A DNA stretch of 64,000 bases from Mesostigma viride (lineage: Eukaryota > Streptophyta > Mesostigmatophyceae > Mesostigmatales > Mesostigmataceae). Made by a program: the position numbers and the translations under genes. The notes under the pieces were generated by a model that did no database searches, was not told the origin of the DNA, and was given only the letters and a program-made list of their open reading frames with translations. The stretch is taken from assembly GCA_009746045.1 (NCBI GenBank), contig RPFO01001842.1, forward strand, positions 26,642-90,641. Direction: 5' to 3'. Shown in pieces: positions 32,999 to 42,534 of the stretch (the stretch's first letter is position 1; each line of letters starts with the position of its first letter).

Positions 32999-34895
32999 GT
33001 TAACCGCGGCCCCCTGCATCAGCTATCGTTTTTTGATAAAAATGGGATGGAGGATGAATTGAGCGACGCGGGATGGCGAGGTGATGGCGGTGGTGGTCGT
33101 CTTATTCTCGTTGGAAAGGATTTGATCGGTCGAGGCTGAGGGAATAAAATGCACATTGGAAACGTGGTTGGCCCTACGTTGCCGACAGGGCTCACGCGTG
33201 TGGATTGGTCCAATCCGTACTTTCAGTTACCGTCACGGATGACCAGCCTATGTACACTGAAGATGACGCACCGGGTCGTTATTTAATGGTCATTGTCCCA
33301 GACTTGGGCTGCCGTGGCAACAAGCCTCAATCAGGGACCTGGCTTTTATTAAATCAGGGTTGCCAGGAATACAAGAGGGAAAAGGTTCCGGGTTTGCTTA
33401 TGAGCCCTGGTGAACCCTGTCATTATTACGCCAAGCTGTTTTTCCCCACCCGCTGTTGTACACCTGGCATTCCAGCGCAAAGCGCCGATCAGATCGTGCC
33501 AGCCACACAATAAGTATCTTCAGATACTTCTAAAGATCCCGTATCTCTTGTCAACCACTGAACTAAGGTCATCCCCTATCCTCCAAAGGTCGGTGTCAGA
33601 GTGCTACGTAGCGCATTTGGGAAGATCATTCCAGAACTAGATAGCGGTTTACAGTTGGCAAGAGCAACAACCGAATAAACTGTTGGCAAGGGCAACAACC
33701 GAATAATGGACAAGACGTGGACACGTTGGAATAGCGATGCGGGAACGAGATAAGGGAAGGTGGTATCTCAGACGGCCACGAGTGCGCAGCCCCATGCTGA
33801 TTATGCGATGTGCGTTATCTCAATTATCTGGTTCCGCACCCGCATCCCTCCGCGCCGCGCCGCGGCCTACGTACATTTATTAGCCGCTTTTAGGCCTGAC
33901 GGATCCCTCCTGATGAATCCTGATCGAAGACGTCTGATGAATCCTGATCGAAGTACAGTGTACACCGACGTACTGTAAACCGTTGGGTCGAGGTTCGAGA
34001 GTTAAGACATGAGTTGAGACTTCCGAGTTCTCTGTGCTCAACTCACAACTCTCTACTGTACTGTAGTCAATTTGTCATGCCCAGTCTGACTGATGATGAC
34101 TGTACGGGTGTACATTCTAGTGACCGACGTATGTACAATGTACACCGTATTTGCATCGGTGACAGGGCATGCTGCGGAGTGCGGATTGCGCAAGCAATGC
34201 GTGCGTCAGCATAGATCGCGCATTTACCGCCACGTCACTGCTTCAGTCTTCCAGAACCTACTGTACAGTACGGGCACGGGAACAATACAGTATACGCCAG
34301 AAGAATGTTTCAGGTTGCCCCAAGGTCATCCAGTCGGTCAGGTCTTCCCCAAGACAAAAGAGGGCCCCCACCAAATGGGTTCCCCAAGGGTGACCATTTC
34401 AAAGAAATATTTACAGCTGTACAGTTGTTGTTGCTGTTGTTGTGTCCCACGCCGCCCAAGGGCAGCAGCTGTAGTGGCCGAGGGCCGCTCAGTCGTTTAT
34501 CAGTGGTAACCATTAACCAATCCAGAAACTAATTACTTCAATCAGATACATATCCTGAGAGATCCGGCTGGGCTACAGTATACACACCCTTCTGCTTGCG
34601 GCCAACCCCTTAAAATAGCCGGGCTACGTAATGCGAATTTAACTTCAGCGTTCGTCGGCCATAGCCAACATAGACTGGCCATTGGACAATCTTCCTTTCG
34701 ACTCTTTTCACGACCAGGATCCTTAGATCCGTAGATCCGTATTGACAAACCAACGCGCTTTCTCATCAGGTGAATTCGGATAAATGGCCGCATGGCTTTG
34801 AGAGACAAACTATGAATGCAACGGACGACAGGGAAACGCCGCGAATTTAACACGGGATCTCAGTCAGTTTATGATACGCCGACTTCGTAGTCCTC
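32999..34895. promoter_or_regulatory. Divergent CHLH / LC1 intergenic region with a GTAC cluster
   Basis: 1.9 kb between the two start codons must hold both promoters. I count twelve GTAC tetramers from 33871 to 34422 (33871, 33953, 33960, 33970, 34058, 34102, 34110, 34133, 34140, 34263, 34268, 34419), against about two expected by chance. GTAC is the core recognised by SBP-domain factors, including the copper regulator CRR1 of Chlamydomonas; regulation here is inference only. Short tandem duplications occur near 33651-33706 and 33909-33952. No TATA box is assigned. Confidence 0.4.
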
Positions 34896-37800
34896 ATGGC
34901 TAAACCAACAACCATAAAGGAAGCCATCAAGGCATTCGAGGCAGCGCAAAATGTGGTTGCCACGGAAACAGACAAAGTTCTCTTGTACGGCCAAATCCCC
35001 CCGATTGAGAAAATGGACGCAACGTTGAGTACCCTGAAGGCCTGCGTTCACCTCAGCCTTTCCACGAACAATATTGAGAAAATTAGCAGCTTGTCCGGAA
35101 TGGATAATCTCAAGGTAGCAATTCAGAAATAGGGTTATGCAGGCAAAATGCATCGTTCCTCGGCAGGAATAAGTCTTTAATGCATATATTCGATGGACGC
35201 GCGACCTTGCATTCGGTACCTGAAGATGGGCTCGCACGACATGTTCGTAACTTCTATGCGCGTCGAGGTTGTCTCTGCATGCGGTGGAACATGGTGCAGA
35301 TTCTGTCTCTTGGGCGCAACCTGATCAAGAAAGTTGAAAATCTGGATGGTGTGGCCGAAACGCTGGAAGAGCTCTGGATGAGTTACAACCAAGTCGAGAA
35401 ACTTGTGAACATCGACAAGCTCCAGAAACTGAAAGTTCTCTTTTTGTCAAACAACAAGGTATGCCCTGTTAAACCTCCAACCATTTCTGCCACAACAGCT
35501 ACAGGTTTTACAGCAGTCAGTATTGCACTGTACATGTACCTATTTTTCCGGGTATTCCAGTGCTAATCCATCAAATGCGAAGCTGTATCGTGGCAGTTTG
35601 CCTCTCTCTCGCCACTACCGCCACCCCTGCTGAAATTACCCTGTATTGTTCCTGCACACCCTCGCCTTGTTAGCGGTGACCATGGTGGTGACCATATATA
35701 ACATGTTGCCTGAGATGTCGGCCATATAGTCGCAATGGCCCCACTGGCAACCCATTGGTGCGAACAGATGTCACGTGTTTGCAATCGCAGTGCTGCTCTT
35801 ACATGGGGGATGGAAGAGGAAGCGACCTGTTGTGTTTGTATGTAGGGATTGAATGATAGATGACGGAAGTGAGAGCGGCAACTCAAGTTAAATACTGGTA
35901 TATCTATGCAGGATTTACGTGGTAGTTGGATTCCTTTTGTTGCACCAATGCCTCCCTCGCATCCTGCAATTTCGAACTGAGAGCTCGCAGCTACACAGAA
36001 CTTCATCGCAAAACGAATTCAAATGGGAATGGGGGAGGCATGACTGTGAGAAGTCGGAATTCCAGCCTTCCCTGGAAGCGTTGGAATGCTGCAATTCTGG
36101 AATGCTGGACTTTCTTGTGTATTGGATGGTGCCAGGAGTTTGTATTCTGATCGAATATGTACTTGTGAGACCACCATGTGTTATCATGGGAAAGTTCCAA
36201 ATATTCTGGGGCATTTGCTCTACTCAGTCTGCCATCTCAGCTTGGTCGGCAGGGCCATGCTCATTGTGTGTGACGCTGCGCGCGTGCGGCTGAAGGGTGA
36301 CTGTCATGATTGAACCCTAAACAGATTACTCCAGTGTCCGACAGGCCTGTCTCTTCCTTGTTTCGCTATGTGTCAATATAAGTATCAGCATGTCCACCCC
36401 TTAATTGGCCACATTATGTGCCAACGAGCCTCATCCCTGCCAAGCCACACGGATACGACACGGGCATATGCACCCCGACATGGCCGCCCTGTAACCACGG
36501 TGGCAACTGACAAGGCAGCCTGGTGAAGGTGGACCGTAGTAACTTTCGGTACCTGGTGCCAGGTCTTTGTCGTCAACTGGCACACCCCGCCAAAAGTGCT
36601 CGTGGCCCGGCCACAGAGCCAGACTGAGGCCCAATGGGAGGGTGCAACTTCCCTACCTAGACATGGCCACAGAACAGAGTTTCTGAAGCTGATTATTTGC
36701 AGCCAACTATAAACACCCTCAGCAAGTTAGCCCGTGCAGTCAGCTTGATTTTAGAGGTGGCTAGCTCATCTTGTGGATTTTGAGGCTAAACTTTGTTCGA
36801 AAAGAGCCACATGCAAACATGACAACCTTAGAAATAGTATAACTGAAATGTTTGACATGGGGTTTGGAAACAAGTGATCCGAGGGCATAGCATCCCTTCA
36901 TGCAGAACAAAGTGGGATAAAAGTCAAGCCACGCCCTTCCTGGTAGCCCAAACCCATTTTTAGCTGCTGCAACTTCCCACTCGCTTGCTTGGAGAAGAAG
37001 ATTCCAAACTGTACTCCGTACAAGCACTCCTAGATTCTCTAGATGAGACCTTTCAGCTGAGGTATCAGAGGCTTATACTAGAGGCCTGTGCATATGATTA
37101 CGCAACGCTCTCCCTGACAGGGTGGGGGGTTACCTACAAGCCGCAAATATCAAGATTAACCAAGAAAGCAATTGAAAACGTTTTTTTGACAATGTCTAAT
37201 GTGGACTTTTAGCTGGAGACGGTAACACAACCATATTGGCAACATTAACGTTATTATAATAAAATATAGCCCAACTATCGTAGTAGTGCTGGTTTAAAAG
37301 TTTCTAAGAATAGCATGCACGTATGTTCATTGACGCCTGCTGCCCCGGTGCCCCCCAAAACGTGCGCATCCACGTGCATTCTGTCTCTTGTCACGTCCCC
37401 CCTGCCCCCTTCCCAACCGTCCTCCTAATGTGCGCATCCACAATGTCTGTATTCTGTCCCCTGCCCCCCACCCCCCACCCACCCCCTTCCCCCAGATCGA
37501 CAGCTGGGTGGAGATCGAGAAGCTGGCCGCGCTGGAGGAGTTGGAGGAGCTGCTGCTGATCAACAACCCGCTCTACGTCAAGTACGCCGACAAGGAGGAC
37601 CCGCAGAAGATATGCAGCACCTGGCGCGTCGAGGTGGGCCGCGGTGGCTGTGTGAGGCAGCAGCTAGGAACGTGGTATTGGAGTTGGCATTGGAGTTGCC
37701 ATGTGAAGCAGAGCCGGGGCTGCCTTGCAAAGAGGTAGCTAGGAAAGCGGAATGGGGGATGCGTCACGATGCGTTTGGTGTGCGCCCGTTTGAGTAATAA

Positions 37801-39068
37801 AAAAAATCTCACGACCGCAGGGGAAATGAAATCAGATCACGTGACCTTGTTGGACTTGGGACGTCACAGTGTTTGTGGGCAAGGGTTCGTGTGAGTGCCT
37901 CGCGCCAGCATAGGCGGTAGATTGCGCCCTACTGACTGGATGCTAGCACCATGAATAGGGCGGTGTATTGCGCCCTATTGACTGGATGCTAGCACCATAA
38001 TAGGGCGGTGTATTGCGCCCTACTGACAGGATGCTAGCACCATGAATAGGGCGGTGCATTGCGCCTACTGACAGGATGCTAGCACCATGAATAGGGCGGT
38101 GTATTGCGCCCTACTGACTAGATGCTAGCACCATGAATAGGGCGGTGTATTGCGCCCTACTGACTGGATGCTAGCACCATGAATAGGGCGGTGTATTGCG
38201 CCCTACTGACTGGATGCTAGCACCATGAATAGGGTGGTGTATTGCGCCCTACTGACTGGATGCTAGCACCATGAATAGGGTGGTGTATTGCGCCCTACTG
38301 ACTAGATGCTAGCGCCATGAATATGGCATCGAGCTAGCTGATCATGTTAACCGGAAGCCGTGCATGGTGGTCGGAGGGCGTTGAGGGAGTAGCTCCGATG
38401 CTTTGAGGCCTTACGGCATACAGTGTGTCCAGATGCTCGCGCCACCCAACGCTTGGCAAGGGTGAACCCCAGGACAAGCTGTTAGCTTGCCATGGCATCT
38501 GGGATGAGGGCTGCTCGTGGCTGCCATGCTTGCCATAGTGACATTGCTAAAAACAGGTGCATGTATCGACCCTCAGTTATGATCAAGGGCTCATTGCATT
38601 CGGTGCCGTTACAGTCGAATCTGCTGTTAAGCACAGACTAAAAGCTATCCTTTGAACTTGATGGCCATCATGCAAACGGGAAGCGCACATAGCTAGCAGG
38701 ATGTCTGCCAGCTGCTGGAAGGCTCTCCTGTTTCCCACTTTCCCCCCATTCTGCGAGTTTTTTTCTTTTCTTTTAAAACCATGTGGGGATCCGGTTGTAA
38801 TTCAAACAAGCCCTGTGGGGAGCGGTCGAACTGTGGAGTATGAGAACAAGAGCACATGCCTGTGTGTGGTGCTCAGCGAGGCCATGGAAGGGTTCCCACG
38901 CTCCAGACATCCATGCATGGCACACAGTTACTGAATGCGCTTCGATTGACAATGGTGTGTCTACTCCACACCCTGCAGGTGCTCAAGCGGCTGCCCAAGT
39001 TGAAGAAACTGGATGGCGTGCCAGTCGATGTGGATGAGAAGGAAGCTGCCTCTGCCGGGAACGTATAG
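34896..39068 (+). CDS. DNAL1: Axonemal outer-arm dynein light chain 1 (LC1 / DNAL1), four exons
   Basis: Leucine-rich-repeat light chain that binds the motor domain of an outer-arm dynein heavy chain (gamma in Chlamydomonas) and tunes ciliary beating. Exons: 34896-35114, 35300-35458, 37496-37633, 38979-39068, all phase 0 with GT-AG introns; 606 nt, 201 residues, against about 198 in known LC1. Family hallmarks are [15 protein letters not shown] at the start, [75 protein letters not shown] and the C-terminal [10 protein letters not shown]. Introns split between LRR units. Introns 2 (2.0 kb) and 3 (1.3 kb) are long; intron 3 carries a 46-bp minisatellite. The gene implies motile cilia in the organism. 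Confidence 0.96.
37909..38327. repeat. 46-bp minisatellite in LC1 intron 3
   Basis: About nine tandem copies of a 46-bp unit containing GGATGCTAGCACCATGAA and TAGGGCGGTGTATTGCGCCC followed by TACTGAC. Each unit carries an inverted repeat TAGGGCG / CGCCCTA around an 8-nt loop. Copies differ by a few substitutions and small indels. Confidence 0.95.
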
Positions 39069-39495
39069 GTTGTGACGATCCCAGAGGGATGACAACGCCG
39101 CTCTAGCGCCACCGAAGAGATTTGTGGCCTGCGAAGATAGTGAAGAAACCAGGGTCCGACATTAGATTTTAAGCGATCTGTCCATGAATGTTCGTGTCTA
39201 TCAAAGGAGACTGCAGGAAAGCTGGCCGTTAGTGCCGGAGGCATGCATTCTAACGCGCTTTCTGTGTCAAGATACCCAGTTTGTACCTCCATGCCGATTG
39301 GCACTAAAGGCGTCTGTGGTTTCTTGAACTCCTCAGTGCTGGCTTCGCCATAGCTGTCTCACTTTCAGTGAAATACGTACGGAAATGTGGACTAAGACAA
39401 GAGTCTAATGCAGCATTAACAATAATATATTGCAACGCAGCCTATCTAAGATCTACAGTGCATTAATTTACACGTAACTGCGTCATGTGAGCATA
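39069..39495. other. LC1 3' flank, no further feature recognised
   Basis: About 430 bp after the LC1 stop codon, presumably including its 3' untranslated region. No second gene or repeat is recognised. Confidence 0.45.
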
Positions 39496-40805
39496 ATCAA
39501 TTAAGAACATAACTCTGTTGGGAGTATATGTAGCACATAGCCCTGAGAAGGAGAAAAAAAAAATTAAATTATAGTTCATGCCTCCGTTGGGAGATCATGT
39601 AGCACATATTCCTTGATGGATGGTGGAGTGGAGAGAGCCGCGTAATCTAACTAACCTAACGCTAATCTGTTCAGTCTAGAAAAATCCTAACTACCCTACT
39701 CATCAAAACGCCTCCTCTTGGGGGGAGGTGGCTTGCCCACAGGGTCGGGCGTGTGAGCCTTGACAATCTTCTGCCACCGCGTCTTGTTCTGCATGGCAGT
39801 CCAAAGAAGGGAGAGAGAGTGGATGCGGTATTCAAACTGGGCTGGGACCAGTAGGTCATCCAGCAACATCTGGGTGTATTCTGATCAGGGTGTAGTTCGT
39901 GACATGTTTCCCTACCCTTTTGGGAATCCCCTTGGGGCCAGGCCAGGTCAGAATATGCCGCCCTGGCTGGCCAAGCCGCTGGGGGCCTGCCAGACCAAGG
40001 GCGGTGTCGACCTGGCTGGTGCGAGCAAGGTGTCCTACAAGTGCTATCCTACGCTGTCTAATCTCGTCCGAAATATGAGGCATGCCCTGATACAAAGACT
40101 CTAATGACGGGCGCTTGGAAAACCCTACGTTCAGGACCTGTCGGAGCATCCTGTAAACTGTGCCGTCTAGCTTAGCTGCCAGTGTGGGTGTGAGTGTCCA
40201 CGCCTCGGCGCCATACGTGAGCACCGTGAGGACGAAGGGGCATATGGCTTTTAATACACTCTAGGCTACTTCCTGCAGGTGGGGGGAATGTAAACTGCCT
40301 CGACCCTACTCTAGGTGCACCAAGGGCACCTGCACCACCGTGATCTATCAGAGCCCAGCCCAACTAAGCTAGGGGGGCCCGTCATGGGGTGGAAGATCAC
40401 CATGGCTATACAAAAGCTAGGGCATGGCTTCTCAGCAGAGAGTAGCTCTCTGCGTAGTCACAGCATAACTAAATAATAAAGCTAGGCGCATTGATCTGGT
40501 GTGTGGCGCGTCATGGGCACACATGTACATGACTAATTTTAATGTTCATGAGTCAGCTGGTGTAGTGCCTGTAGTAGGCGTGCATGTACAAGGCCACTGT
40601 CTAACTATATGGTAGCTACACGACTACTGATGTATTCCCCTAAGCTGGGGCGTCTGGAGTCGCTGGGGCCGCGGTGGTCGCTGGGGTCACGTGCCAGGGC
40701 TTGTGGCCGACGTAGATGGCCGCCACCTTACAGTACACCGGCTGTCCCGCCTTGGTCTGCCGGAGCTAGAGGTAGGTCGGCCATAGCTCCCGTCCGGTAC
40801 GCGCC
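39496..40805 (-). mobile_element. ORF1-only element fragment, interrupted by a nested LINE
   Basis: The 3' part of an ORF1-only element lies in two pieces: 39496-39552 (AATTAA tail, hairpin AACTCTGTTGGGAGT, up to GAGAAGG) and 40236-40805 (from GAAGGGGCATATGG through the 3' untranslated region into the last ORF1 codons, ending near 40800). In intact copies these pieces are continuous (GAGAAGGGGCATATGG). The LINE fragment at 39553-40235 sits between them, with GAAGG repeated at both edges. The order of events is therefore ORF1-only insertion first, LINE second. Confidence 0.75.
39553..40235 (-). pseudogene. LINE ORF2 C-terminal fragment, copy 1 (5'-truncated)
   Basis: Carries the region downstream of the reverse transcriptase typical of LINE ORF2: MLTYGAEAWTLTPTLAAKLD, then TVYRMLRQVLNV and ISDEIRQRRIALVGHLAR (40224 to about 39860). 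It continues after a frame change into a tail with the sense of IHSLS, KAHTP and PPPPKRR, ending at TAG (39696-39698). A short 3' untranslated region follows, with hairpin arms CTCC (39582-39585) and GGAG (39590-39593) and an AATTTAATTTT tail. The reverse transcriptase core and endonuclease are missing because of 5' truncation. Confidence 0.8.
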
Positions 40806-40920
40806 TAAGTAAGTAAGTACTTGCGTGTCATGTGCGCAAAGGCATGCCACGGAGTACTATGCTAATCTCATTAGAAAAAATAATTAAACAAAAGTTTAAA
40901 CAAATATCGTCTGCATCATT

Positions 40921-41223
40921 AAAAAAATTAAATTAAATTAAATTAAATTATAACATGCCTCCGTGGGGAGGTCATGTAGCACATATTTCATGATGGATGG
41001 GGTGGAGGGAAGCCGCGTGATCGAACTATCCTAACTCTATCTAGAAAATCCTACCTACACTACTCATCAAAACGCCTCCTCCGCTTGGGGGGAGGTGGCT
41101 TGCCCACAGGGTCGGGCGTGTGCGCCTTGACAATCTTCTTCCACCGCGTCTTGTCCTGCATGACAGTCCAAAGACGGGAGAGAGAGTGGATGCGGTGCTC
41201 AAACTGGGCTGGGACCACTAGGT
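40921..41223 (-). pseudogene. LINE ORF2 C-terminal fragment, copy 2, with 13-bp target duplication
   Basis: A 303 bp insertion flanked by CGTCTGCATCATT at 40908-40920 and 41224-41236. On the minus strand it encodes the last part of the same ORF2 as copy 1 (VPAQFEHRIHSLSRLWTVMQ, KIVKAHTPDPVGKPPPPKRR, stop at 41060-41062). The 3' untranslated region follows, with hairpin CCTCC (40958-40962), loop, GGAGG (40967-40971), and a tail of AATTT repeats (40921-40950). The 13-bp duplication and 5' truncation are typical of target-primed reverse transcription. Confidence 0.88.
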
Positions 41224-41254
41224 CGTCTGCATCATTCCCCAACCATTAAGCTGA

Positions 41255-41440
41255 CTAGATGGGGATGTAGACCAACCCTGCTGTGGAGATCGAGAGCGAT
41301 CTGTTGCCAGCCCACTTGACTGCGGCAGTACTAGAAGCTCGGGCCGGCGTCCCCCTTCTCATTGTGTATAGGGGTTGAAGGTTTCTTTACTCCCTATTGG
41401 CACCCAGGTGACGCTGTCACGTGCTAATTAATTAATCCAG
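41255..41440 (+). repeat. SINE-like family copy 3
   Basis: Third, shorter copy of the repeat at 4390-4852: CCCACTTGACTGCGGCAGTA, GGGGTTGAAGGTTTCTTTAC, CCCAGGTGACGCTGTCACGT, ending in GCTAATTAATTAATCC. Its 3' hairpin is GTGAC, loop GCT, GTCAC. Confidence 0.65.
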
Positions 41441-42162
41441 CCACAGTTTGGCAGACGTCGATCGGCTTCTCAATGAGCGTGATGTTGTCGGCATGCATAC
41501 TAGATAAGGTCAGCGAGTAAATTCTGCTGGTTCGTCGGCCGGCCCCCGGCCCCTCCCCAGGCTCATATTCTTAATCGCTAGGCCAGGTTCGCGGCCAGCC
41601 AGCCGAGCAAAGCGGGCACGTGCCTGGCACATAACATAATCCACTGCAATAATAAACAGCTAGGTACAGTGCACAGGACGCAAACCTGCCAGACGCCGGC
41701 CGGCCGGTCTAGCTGCAGTACGTGGACATGGCGGGATAATGCCATGGTGAGTGCGCACGTTGCATACGTTAATGGTGGCATACTTGTGGCGTAGCTTATA
41801 CTGAGAGCGTGGTGCAAGCTAGGATCGATACCAAAGAGACAACCAGCAAGCTAGGACACGATCCCTTAAACTATACAGCTAGATCGGCACCTGCATCCAT
41901 GAATGCATACAACTTCAAGTCAGGATTGTGTCGTGGATCGACGTACTAGGATGAATCTACAATGATCGACATCGATCTTTTGAACTTGCCATTTATGCAT
42001 AAATACCAATCGAGTGCTTCCAATAGCACGGCCAAAGCCAACAAAGTCCAAATCATCATGCGTCTCTGGAGGAATAGTTGTCTCACTTGATAAAGATGAG
42101 ACTAGCAGCACAAATCCAAAATTTTGCATACGTGAGACAGACCATGTGGGATCTGGCATGCC
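41441..42162. other. Intergenic sequence, nothing recognised
   Basis: About 720 bp without a convincing ORF. A short match to the repeat segment near 22027-22047 (GAGACAACCA, inverted) occurs near 41835. Confidence 0.45.
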
Positions 42163-42397
42163 CTAGCCTTTGTATAGCCATGATGATCTTCCACCCTATG
42201 TCTGCACCCTCGCTGCTGGAATACATAGTGGTGCAGGTGCATGCACTTTGTGCACCCAGAGCAGGTGTAGTTTACATCCTACCCTTGCAGGAAGTAGCCC
42301 AGAATGTATTAAAAGCCATATGCCCCTTCTCAGGGATATGTGCTACATGTACTCCCAACGGAGTTTTGTTCCTAATTAATTAATTAATTAATTAATG
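42163..42397 (+). mobile_element. ORF1-only element, 5'-truncated 3' fragment
   Basis: Plus-sense copy of the 3' untranslated region: TATAGCCATGATGATCTTCC at the truncated start, then CTTGCAGGAAGTAGCC, ATATGCCCCTTCTCAGGG, the hairpin ACTCCCAACGGAGT (42351-42364) and an unusually regular tail of TAAT repeats to about 42395. It lies directly downstream of the deubiquitinase stop codon, in its 3' flank. Confidence 0.78.
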
Positions 42398-42534
42398 CCC
42401 CAGGTGTGCAAGCACATGCTGATGATTGCTACCTGGCTGCCATGCTTCCATGGACGCTGCCATCGTGCCATCCTTGAGATACCAAAGCTCGTTTATACAG
42501 GCTAAGCGGTTAGCGCTCCCTCCCATCCACAGGT

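Noticed and set aside
32998..33020. Upstream ATG at 33020 as the CHLH start
   Set aside because: Its frame meets TAG after 14 codons; the ATG at 32998 opens a transit-peptide-like sequence in phase with the next exon.
33205..33513. 102-codon ORF in the CHLH/LC1 intergenic region
   Set aside because: No recognisable motif, no coding-like composition compared with neighbouring exons, and it lies in the shared promoter region.
33905..33960. Hammerhead ribozyme (two CTGATGA boxes, as found in Penelope-like elements)
   Set aside because: The required GAAA box is absent (CGAAG instead), the stems do not form, and the site is far from the Penelope-like element. It is a short tandem duplication.
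39553..40805. Template-switch chimera of ORF1-only element and LINE
   Set aside because: The missing ORF1-only terminus is present on the other side (39496-39552) and GAAGG flanks the LINE, so a nested insertion explains it better.
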